Below, in pieces: positions 1 to 5,769 of a stretch of DNA of 10,753 nucleotides. Below the pieces are notes generated by a model, which did no database searches, had not been told where the DNA came from, and worked only from the letters and a program-made list of their open reading frames with translations. The position numbers and the translations under genes were made by a program. Within the stretch, counting starts at the first letter, position 1, and each line of letters starts with the position of its first letter. This stretch comes from UMGS973 sp963609975 (GTDB taxonomy: Bacteria > Bacillota > Clostridia > Peptostreptococcales > Anaerovoracaceae): assembly GCA_963609975.1 (NCBI GenBank), contig CAVDMD010000078.1:1-10753 (forward strand), read 5' to 3'.

Positions 1-18
1 CATGATGTCCATTTGCAT
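1..18 (-). CDS. Possible start of a further gene, cut by the window edge
   Basis: Reading leftward on the - strand, a GGGAG ribosome binding site (22-26) precedes two in-frame ATGs, at 18-16 and 12-10, followed by an open frame (M-Q-M-D-I-M) to the window end. The second ATG has the better spacing, 9 nt from the SD. It lies about 36 bp after the stop of the 242-aa gene with no terminator between, so it would be the next cistron of the same transcript. Too little is visible to name a product. Confidence 0.35.
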
Positions 19-53
19 TTTCTCCCTGCAACAATGATGGGCGCTGTGCTCAA

Positions 54-782
54 TCATTTTAGGCGGAGCAATTCCCAATTAGCATTTTTATGGAAAACCC
101 CATCTTCCCAAGAGCCAACTACAGTTCCATCGTTTGCATTTTCTACATCACCATTAAACAGATAATTATCACCAAGGCACTCGTACATTCCATCACCAAG
201 AAATCTAAACAGACGAGGTTTCTTTTGAAACTCAATGCCTTTGTTGACACGGTTATAGCAGTAATCCGATGGAATGATGCTGCCACTGATAGTTTGGAAA
301 CGAGCACCGAGCAATTCGTAAAGCTCTTTCAAGCTGATTTTGTAATGAGCACCATATTCAGAAATAATTTCTGTCACAACAGTTTGCATTTGTTTATCAA
401 TAGTTATTTTTTCAAAATTTCTCTTTTTCTCAAAAACAATGTACTTATCTTCGAGGTTAGCTTCTACAACAGAGTAATTTACACTAAGCCAACTGAGCGC
501 AATGGAATGGCTTGTTGTATTTGCCCAAAATGCACGATGGGTAGCAGCAGAATCGGGTAGTTTGAATTTTAATATATCCTCAATTTCGCCATAAGAGAGT
601 TTGACCCGAGGTAAATTGCTTTGATGGAGATAGTCTGAGAGGAAACGATACTTCTTGCTTCCGGCTGGCAGCTCCAAATTGTTTGCCTGGGTACCATTAT
701 TGAGTTTTTCCAATTTCGCCACTTTATCTTCTAATGTGACAATTCGATTCAGTAAATCAAGAACAATTTTATCGTAATTCAT
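54..782 (-). CDS. Hypothetical protein, coiled coil plus DUF7662-like domain
   Basis: A 242-aa cytoplasmic protein of unknown function. Residues 5-28 form a short heptad-type coiled coil rich in L, V and I, which suggests oligomerisation. Residues 44-120 resemble the DUF7662 family, with a YxxLxxYL start, a tract SYGEIEDIL and the hallmark HRAFWAN followed by SHSxxLSWL (residues 82-99). Residues 125-215 form a second domain with the motif SIIPSDYCYNR (168-178), which I recognise from bacterial hypothetical and restriction-associated proteins but cannot name securely. There is no signal peptide or membrane segment. The frame is open to 863, but I chose the ATG at 782: AAAGGAGGG stands just before it, and the predicted promoter lies downstream of the longer start. 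It is transcribed on its own promoter after the DUF6061-like gene, and another gene may follow at the window edge. The DUF assignment is from memory of the family pattern; function is open. Confidence 0.8.
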   Translation of the reverse strand: MNYDKIVLDLLNRIVTLEDKVAKLEKLNNGTQANNLELPAGSKKYRFLSDYLHQSNLPRVKLSYGEIEDILKFKLPDSAATHRAFWANTTSHSIALSWLSVNYSVVEANLEDKYIVFEKKRNFEKITIDKQMQTVVTEIISEYGAHYKISLKELYELLGARFQTISGSIIPSDYCYNRVNKGIEFQKKPRLFRFLGDGMYECLGDNYLFNGDVENANDGTVVGSWEDGVFHKNANWELLRLK

Positions 783-806
783 TGCGAGCCCTCCTTTGAT
801 GTTGAT

Positions 807-836
807 ATGATACCACATTTTTATTTTTGGTGTCAA
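807..836 (-). promoter_or_regulatory. Promoter for the DUF7662-like gene
   Basis: On the - strand a perfect -35 TTGACA (836-831) is followed after 18 bp by -10 TATCAT (812-807). Transcription would begin near 800, leaving a leader of under 20 nt that is almost entirely ribosome binding site. This supports ATG 782 as the start. Confidence 0.7.
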
Positions 837-875
837 TATGTTTTTATGATTTTTTGAAACCAAACGTGACTTTTA

Positions 876-918
876 TAAAAAGAAGGAACTGACGCGGATG
901 GAAATCAGAATCAGCTCC
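876..918 (-). terminator. Intrinsic terminator after the DUF6061-like gene
   Basis: On the - strand GGAGCTGA (918-911) pairs with TCAGTTCC (892-885) in an 8-bp stem with one G-U pair and an 18-nt loop, followed by TTCTTTTTAT. It lies about 10 bp after the stop of the small gene and separates it from the next promoter. Confidence 0.65.
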
Positions 919-927
919 TGCAAGATA

Positions 928-1173
928 TCAATTAAGCGTTTTGTATTCTGTTACTGCTTTTAGATAGGCTTCGGGATTGCCGTTGAGTTTCAGATCGGCA
1001 TACGCAATCGGGTCATTGTAGATAAGATAGTCAAGCTCTGACCACTGATACATATTGTCTGCCGCCTCGTTTTCAACTGCAATGGCATCAATGGCAATCA
1101 TAGTGCTGTCTGAGAACTTCAGTTCCATGCAGACTGTGTCAACATTAAACTCGCATGATAATAGACGATTCAT
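928..1173 (-). CDS. DUF6061-like small protein
   Basis: An 81-aa acidic protein without signal peptide or membrane helix. The pattern LLSCxFNxDTxCxELxF near the N-terminus, AVENEAADNMYQ (residues 32-43), SELDxLIYNDPIAYADLxLNG (45-65) and the end EAYLKAVTEY match what I know of the DUF6061 family. That family has no known function and is often found in Firmicute integrative elements close to their recombinase genes. The start ATG has a GGAGG ribosome binding site 6-7 nt upstream. Its ATG overlaps the stop codon of a short upstream frame (ATGA), so it may be translationally coupled. A terminator follows. It suggests that this side of the window is, or was, part of a mobile element. Confidence 0.75.
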   Translation of the reverse strand: MNRLLSCEFNVDTVCMELKFSDSTMIAIDAIAVENEAADNMYQWSELDYLIYNDPIAYADLKLNGNPEAYLKAVTEYKTLN

Positions 1174-1298
1174 AGTAAATCCTCCGTGATTTCATATTTT
1201 GAGACAGAAAAAAACGATGCTAAATCTTTCAATTCGACCTCGTTCTTTTCAATGCTGTTTTCCAATCCTGTAAGACAGATTCCATAAAACTGTTGTTC
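1170..1298 (-). pseudogene. Remnant or short frame overlapping the DUF6061-like gene (ATGA)
   Basis: A - strand frame open from 1298 to the TGA at 1172-1170 encodes 42 residues with protein-like composition: a GLENSIEKNEVELKDLASFF segment, then a short tail ending EITEDLL. Its stop overlaps the DUF6061-like ATG as ATGA, the usual arrangement of coupled genes, and the downstream ribosome binding site lies inside it. There is no ATG in frame after the TAA at 1301-1299. A TTG or ATT start is possible, but a 5'-truncated gene is more likely. I do not recognise the family. Confidence 0.4.
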
Positions 1299-1583
1299 TT
1301 ATGGAATTGCTGTCGTATCGGCATATGGGGAAAGAGCTGTTTTTGTTGAAAAAGGTAAAAAAGGGAAGTGCGCTGAATTGAAATTCCTGTTTCCGCATAT
1401 TGCACACAAGGTGTAATAACATAGTATCATTTGCAAGCATATATGAATTGCCGGATATGGATATAATGATATCCTGTTGCCGATAAGGGTAATATCGCAG
1501 AACTGTTTGGCGATGATATGAATATGTGGGGAGAAATAGTTAAGGCAATTGATAGGGTTAATGAAAATGCGGCAGCAATGTAG
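1288..1583 (+). pseudogene. Decayed coding fragments in the accessory/core junction
   Basis: Two start-less + strand frames look protein-like. The first, 1288-1416 (42 codons), contains SYGIAVVSAYGERAVFVEKG and ends FPHIAHKV before TAA. The second, 1470-1583 (37 codons), contains NIAELFGDDMNMWGEIVKAI and ends NENAAAM before TAG. Neither has an ATG with a ribosome binding site, they are in different frames, and stops lie between them. They may be C-terminal pieces of one or two genes lost at a recombination boundary. I do not recognise the proteins, and chance cannot be excluded. Apart from these fragments and the short - strand frame overlapping the DUF6061-like start, I see nothing between 1174 and the hpf promoter. 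Confidence 0.3.
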
Positions 1584-1668
1584 GGTGTTTGAAAGCCGGT
1601 CGGAGCGAACAAAAGTTTTAAGAATAGTCAGAAAAAACAAAAATACAGTATCTTTTCCCTTTTCCTTG

Positions 1669-1677
1669 TGATATAAT
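1669..1677 (+). promoter_or_regulatory. Extended -10 promoter of hpf
   Basis: TG-A-TATAAT gives a perfect -10 hexamer (1672-1677) with the TGn extension. The -35 position (about 1649-1654) is poor, consistent with an extended -10 promoter. Transcription would start near 1684, about 30 nt before the hpf ATG. Confidence 0.6.
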
Positions 1678-1713
1678 ATAGACATCAAAGAAAGGCTAGA
1701 GGAGGTAGTTGCA

Positions 1714-2241
1714 ATGAAGACTATAATAACTACTAAGAACTTTAATGCAAGCGATGCACTTAAAGAGACAATTGAAAAGAAGCTCAGCAAGCTGGACAAA
1801 TACTTTTCAGATGAGATTAATGCTAACGTTAAGCTTTCTTCAGAAGGCTCAAGGGACAAAATTGAAGCTACGATAGCAAACAGGGGAACAATATTCAGAG
1901 CCGAGGAATCAGGCAATGATATTTATGATTCTGTAGACAGAATTGTAGACAAGCTGTCAAATCAGATGTCAAGATTCAAGACCAAGCTTCAAAAAAAACA
2001 CAAGGACAACAAGGATTTCTTCTTTGCGGATATTCCTGAAACAGAAGAAACCGAAAAAGAAATCAGCATAGTAAAAACTAAAAAATTCCAGCTGGAGCCT
2101 ATGAATGCAGAGGAAGCTATTATGCAGATGGAACTTCTTGGACACAATTTCTTCGTATTCCTTGACATGGAAACCGACAGCGTAAACGTTGTCTACAGAA
2201 GAAAAAACAACAGCTACGGCTTGCTTGAAACAACATACTGA
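1714..2241 (+). CDS. hpf: Long-form ribosome hibernation promoting factor HPF
   Basis: HPF binds the decoding region of the 30S subunit and, in its long form, pairs ribosomes into inactive 100S dimers under starvation or stress. At 175 aa it has the usual length of the Firmicute long form. Residues 1-100 are the S30AE domain (MKTIITTKNFNASDALKETI start, KLDKYF near 26, basic helix RFKTKLQKKHKD). An acidic linker follows (about 100-118). The C-terminal dimerisation domain begins at KTKKFQLEPMNAEEAIMQME and ends NNSYGLLE. AGAGGAGG stands 10 nt before the ATG. It is monocistronic: its own extended -10 promoter lies upstream and an intrinsic terminator downstream. A membrane or secretion signal is absent. 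The identification is secure; the 100S role is family knowledge. Confidence 0.97.
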   Translation: MKTIITTKNFNASDALKETIEKKLSKLDKYFSDEINANVKLSSEGSRDKIEATIANRGTIFRAEESGNDIYDSVDRIVDKLSNQMSRFKTKLQKKHKDNKDFFFADIPETEETEKEISIVKTKKFQLEPMNAEEAIMQMELLGHNFFVFLDMETDSVNVVYRRKNNSYGLLETTY

Positions 2242-2266
2242 TTTATGAATACGCAATGTATATGGA

Positions 2267-2303
2267 GGCAGGGTGAAATATTCCCTGCCCTGTTTGTTTT
2301 TTG
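2267..2303 (+). terminator. Intrinsic terminator after hpf
   Basis: GGCAGGG (2267-2273) pairs perfectly with CCCTGCC (2283-2289) over a 9-nt loop and is followed by a T-rich run TGTTTGTTTTTT. It lies 26 bp after the hpf stop and separates hpf from the cdaA promoter. Confidence 0.85.
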
Positions 2304-2314
2304 TGTGTTTCCTA

Positions 2315-2343
2315 TTGAAAAGGGGTTATTTCTTATGTAAAAT
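2315..2343 (+). promoter_or_regulatory. Promoter of the cdaA-cdaR-glmM-glmS operon
   Basis: -35 TTGAAA (2315-2320) and -10 TAAAAT (2338-2343) are 17 bp apart, each one mismatch from consensus. An alternative -10, TATAAT at 2348-2353, has no good -35. The leader would be about 20-30 nt, too short for a riboswitch. Confidence 0.6.
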
Positions 2344-2371
2344 AATATATAATAATTCTTAGGGGACAATT

Positions 2372-3205
2372 ATGAGCAATTTTTTTCAGACAATATTTTC
2401 AAATATAGGTATAGCGGACATTCTGGACATACTGGTGGTAGCCTTTATAATATACAAAGTGCTGGAATTTATCAGGGAAACCAGAGCGGAGCAGCTTGTC
2501 AAGGGACTTCTTCTGCTTGCTGCTGCGTTTTTTGTGTCTGATTTTCTGAATATGAACACTCTGAACTGGATACTCAAAGGCATTACCACAATGGGAATCA
2601 TAGCACTGGTTGTTGTGTTTCAGCCTGAGCTTCGCAGAGCTCTGGAGTATGTCGGACGAAACAAATTCGTAAGAGGCAGTATGCTCAATATAGGCAAAGA
2701 AAAAGCCGTCAAGATTACAGATGAATTTGTGACTGCGCTTCAGACCCTTTCCTCAGAAAAAACAGGGGCTCTCATAGTTATCGAGCGTCAGACGGCATTA
2801 AATGACAGAGTTGAAACAGGCACAATAATAGATGCGGATATTTCGGAGCAGCTTATAGGCAATATATTCTATGAAGGAGCGCCGCTTCACGACGGTGCGG
2901 TTATAGTCAGAGGCGACAGGCTCTATGCGGCAGGCTGCGTGCTTCCGCTGACCGAAAACAAAACTCTTGACAAGGAGCTTGGCACCAGACACAGAGCAGG
3001 CATAGGCATTACAGAGCATTCGGATGCTCTGGCAATTATCGTGTCAGAGGAGACGGGCGTTATTTCAATGGCCAAGGACGGAAATATAACCAGATATCTT
3101 GACACCAAGACAATCGAAAAAACACTTCTGAACCTGTATATTCCGCAGGAATCCGCCAAGCCGTCCCTGATTGGAAAACTGATGGGAGGTAAGAAAAATG
3201 TTTAA
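2372..3205 (+). CDS. cdaA: Diadenylate cyclase CdaA (c-di-AMP synthase)
   Basis: CdaA condenses two ATP into cyclic di-AMP, the second messenger that controls potassium and osmolyte transport and cell-wall homeostasis. The 277-aa protein has three N-terminal membrane helices (about 14-33, 43-60, 65-86) and a cytosolic DAC domain from about residue 100. The catalytic motifs are intact: DGA at 174-176 (in HDGAVIV) and GTRHRAGIG from 204, with the RHR at 206-208. AGGGGA precedes the ATG by 5 nt. Its end overlaps cdaR by 8 bp, so the two are translationally coupled, as expected for an enzyme and its membrane regulator. Also called DacA. Length and motifs are normal for the family. Confidence 0.97.
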   Translation: MSNFFQTIFSNIGIADILDILVVAFIIYKVLEFIRETRAEQLVKGLLLLAAAFFVSDFLNMNTLNWILKGITTMGIIALVVVFQPELRRALEYVGRNKFVRGSMLNIGKEKAVKITDEFVTALQTLSSEKTGALIVIERQTALNDRVETGTIIDADISEQLIGNIFYEGAPLHDGAVIVRGDRLYAAGCVLPLTENKTLDKELGTRHRAGIGITEHSDALAIIVSEETGVISMAKDGNITRYLDTKTIEKTLLNLYIPQESAKPSLIGKLMGGKKNV

Positions 3206-4388
3206 CAACAAAATTGCAAACGTCATTCTTGCCTTCGTAATATCCATAGGACTGTGGTGCTATGTGGTGTATGCGGTGAATCCGGTTCAGAAACAGACCT
3301 TCAGGGATATTCCCGTACAGCTTGTAAACGAGGAGACGCTCAACGAAAACGGCCTTGCTGTAGCCAATGATACGGCAATAACCGTCAATGTGGCGGTTGA
3401 AGGAAGCCGCAAGGTGCTGGCGGCAATGGATACAGACAGCTTTACGGCCACTGCGGATGTTTCGCAGTGCATTGCAGGTACCAACAGTGTGGCGGTTGAG
3501 ATTAAAATGACCAAAAACGCAAGCCTTGCCTCCGACAATACGCTTACGGTGCAGATAGAGGTGGAGAAGCTTGTTACGGAGAGCAAAGATATAAAGATTA
3601 AATACAGCGGTGAGGCAGGCAGCGGCAGAGAGGTCGAGGCAGAGCTGACAGGCGACAGGACAGTCAGTGTGTCAGGCGCCGAATCTCTGGTTGCAAAGGT
3701 CGCCTATGTGGCTGCCGATGTCAGCGTAGCCGACGTCAAGACAGCAGATCAGCTTATGGATGCGAAGCTTGAACCTGTTGACAGCAGCGGCAGCACAGTT
3801 AAAAATGTCAGCGTTTCAAAAGAAACAGCAGAGCTCAGGGTGTCAATTTACAACACCAAAAAAGTATCGCTGGTCGTAAAAACCACGGGACAGCCGCCGT
3901 CAGGATACAGCCTTGAGGGCGTCAAAAGTCAGGAAACGGTAGTGCTGAGAGGCAGCGAGACGGCACTTGAAAACATAACCTCCGTCACTGCCGAATATAT
4001 AGATATAAGCGGGTTTACCCAAACCACAGAGGTAAAGCTTTCTCTTGTTTTGCCTGATGGTGTGGAGCTTTCATCAGAAGAAAAGACTCCGGTGGCGCAG
4101 ATTTATATAGATGGGGACGGAACTTCTGATGTGAGCATCGGAATCGATGCCATAAACATCAGGAATCTTGATGACGAGAGCTATGATGCAGATATCATAT
4201 CGGGAAACATAAGTATTTCAGTGACAGGTGACAGCAGTGTGACCGAAAACGATTTTACTTTGAGTATAAATGTAAAAGGGCTTGATGCGGGAGAGCACGA
4301 GGTTCCGCTGACAGTCAAATACAAAGGGAGCGGGACTGTGACGTCGGCGCCGGATACGGTGACGGTCAGAATTTCCGAAAAAGAGTAA
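3198..4388 (+). CDS. cdaR: CdaA regulatory protein CdaR (YbbR domains)
   Basis: CdaR is anchored in the membrane and modulates CdaA activity from outside. One N-terminal helix (about residues 8-27, IANVILAFVISIGLWCYVVY) is followed by an extracellular region of about four YbbR-type beta repeats (roughly 34-123, 128-218, 222-304, 310-394), each with a V-x-V-x-G or D-I-S-G-type core. At 396 aa it is shorter than the Bacillus protein, but repeat number and length vary in this family. GGGAGG lies just before the ATG, inside the cdaA 3' end. It is followed 13 bp later by glmM. The many Thr, Ser and Val residues and lack of Cys beyond the helix region fit an exported protein. The repeat boundaries are by eye. 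Confidence 0.93.
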   Translation: MFNNKIANVILAFVISIGLWCYVVYAVNPVQKQTFRDIPVQLVNEETLNENGLAVANDTAITVNVAVEGSRKVLAAMDTDSFTATADVSQCIAGTNSVAVEIKMTKNASLASDNTLTVQIEVEKLVTESKDIKIKYSGEAGSGREVEAELTGDRTVSVSGAESLVAKVAYVAADVSVADVKTADQLMDAKLEPVDSSGSTVKNVSVSKETAELRVSIYNTKKVSLVVKTTGQPPSGYSLEGVKSQETVVLRGSETALENITSVTAEYIDISGFTQTTEVKLSLVLPDGVELSSEEKTPVAQIYIDGDGTSDVSIGIDAINIRNLDDESYDADIISGNISISVTGDSSVTENDFTLSINVKGLDAGEHEVPLTVKYKGSGTVTSAPDTVTVRISEKE

Positions 4389-4401
4389 GACAGGAGTTTA
4401 T

Positions 4402-5751
4402 ATGGGGAAATTATTTGGAACAGACGGAGTCAGAGGTGTGGCAAACAGTCAGCTTACGCCGGAGATGGCATACAGACTCGGCAAGGCAGGAGCAGCAGTG
4501 CTTGGCAGACATAAGCATGGCAGCCCTCTGATTGTGATAGGCAGAGATACAAGAATATCGGGAGATATGCTCGAAAACGCTTTTGCCGCAGGTGTAATGT
4601 CGGCAGGAGGCAATGTAATCAAAGCAGGAGTGATACCTACACCTGCCGTTGCGTTTCTGGTGGGAGAGTACGGAGCTGATGCAGGCACTGTAATATCAGC
4701 TTCACACAATCCGTTTGAATACAACGGTATCAAATTCTTTAACGGAGAGGGCTTCAAACTAAGCGATGCCGTTGAAGACGAAATCGAAGATATCATATTA
4801 AACGGTGCAGAGGAGACATTTGCGCCGGCAGAGCAGATAGGCACTGTTTCCTGCAGGGAAGCAGAGTCGGAGGAGCTTTATGTTAAGCACGTTGCAGCAA
4901 CAGCAGACGGTGACTTTAAGGGTCTGAAGGTTGTTATGGACTGCGCCAACGGAGCTTCATATATGACTGCGCCGGAGGTATACAGGCAGCTTGGGGCGGA
5001 GGTCACAGTTATAGCGGACAGTCCGGACGGTATCAACATTAACGACGGCTGCGGCTCAACCCATCCTGAGAGGCTTCAGCAGGCAGTTCTGGATACGGGC
5101 GCGGATATAGGGCTTGCCTATGACGGAGATGCCGACAGACTTATTGTAGCTGACGAAAAAGGCCGTCTGGTAGACGGCGACAAGGTTATCTGCATATGTG
5201 CGGCAATGCTCAAATCAAAAGGTATGCTTAAGGGTAATCTTGTTACAGGTACCGTTATGAGCAATCTGGGATTTCATAAGCACCTTGAGGCCATGGGCTG
5301 CAAAACCGTATCAACCGGTGTCGGCGACAGATATGTGCTTGAAAGTATGCTTGAAACAGGCGGAGTTATAGGAGGCGAGCAGTCGGGACATATAATATTT
5401 CTTGATTATGCAACAACAGGCGACGGCACGCTCGCATCCGTTCAGTTTATAAATGCGGTTAAACACTTCGGCAGGAAGGTGTCAGAGCTTGCAGATGAGA
5501 TTATTCTGTATCCTCAGGTGCTTGTCAATGCCAGAGTCAAAAACGAAAACAAATCAATATATATGGAAGATAAACAGATAGCTGATGCAGTCAGAAGCCT
5601 TGAAGACAAAATGGCGGGAGAAGGTCGTGTGCTTATCAGACCGTCAGGTACGGAGCCTCTTGTCAGGGTCATGCTTGAGGGCAGAGATGAAAACCGGCTT
5701 GCGCAGTATGCGCATGAGCTTGCACAGCTTATAGAATCAAAGTTTGCGTAG
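4402..5751 (+). CDS. glmM: Phosphoglucosamine mutase GlmM
   Basis: GlmM converts glucosamine-6-P to glucosamine-1-P, the precursor of UDP-GlcNAc for peptidoglycan. The 449-aa length is typical. Key sites are all present: the phosphoserine loop SASHNP with Ser101, the metal loop DGDADR at 241-246, the sugar-binding loop GGEQSGH at 324-330, and the phosphate-binding loop RPSGTEP at 413-419. The N-terminus MGKLFGTDGVRG is characteristic of GlmM rather than other phosphohexomutases. AGGAG sits 5 nt before the ATG. It lies between cdaR and glmS with gaps of 13 and 18 bp. In other Firmicutes GlmM binds CdaA and lowers c-di-AMP synthesis, so co-transcription here links wall precursor supply to the messenger. 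Confidence 0.98.
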   Translation: MGKLFGTDGVRGVANSQLTPEMAYRLGKAGAAVLGRHKHGSPLIVIGRDTRISGDMLENAFAAGVMSAGGNVIKAGVIPTPAVAFLVGEYGADAGTVISASHNPFEYNGIKFFNGEGFKLSDAVEDEIEDIILNGAEETFAPAEQIGTVSCREAESEELYVKHVAATADGDFKGLKVVMDCANGASYMTAPEVYRQLGAEVTVIADSPDGININDGCGSTHPERLQQAVLDTGADIGLAYDGDADRLIVADEKGRLVDGDKVICICAAMLKSKGMLKGNLVTGTVMSNLGFHKHLEAMGCKTVSTGVGDRYVLESMLETGGVIGGEQSGHIIFLDYATTGDGTLASVQFINAVKHFGRKVSELADEIILYPQVLVNARVKNENKSIYMEDKQIADAVRSLEDKMAGEGRVLIRPSGTEPLVRVMLEGRDENRLAQYAHELAQLIESKFA

Positions 5752-5769
5752 GGGAGAAGTATACGGATT

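Noticed and set aside
90..560. 156-aa + strand open frame
   Set aside because: Antisense to the 242-aa gene, which has a promoter, an SD and recognisable domain motifs; the + frame has none.
783..863. Longer N-terminus of the 242-aa protein (start at 863)
   Set aside because: The start would lie upstream of the predicted promoter and lacks an SD; ATG 782 has a strong AGGAGG.
1299..1916. 205-aa - strand open frame
   Set aside because: It is antisense to the start of hpf and its promoter, has no good SD, and its Ser/Leu/Phe-rich composition is typical of a shadow frame.
2304..2371. c-di-AMP (ydaO) riboswitch before cdaA
   Set aside because: The leader between promoter and ATG is only about 20-30 nt, far too short.
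4449..4844. 131-aa - strand open frame inside glmM
   Set aside because: A Ser/Pro/Ala-rich mirror of glmM codons; glmM is complete with all catalytic loops.
5752..5769. glmS ribozyme
   Set aside because: Only 18 bp are available between glmM and glmS.
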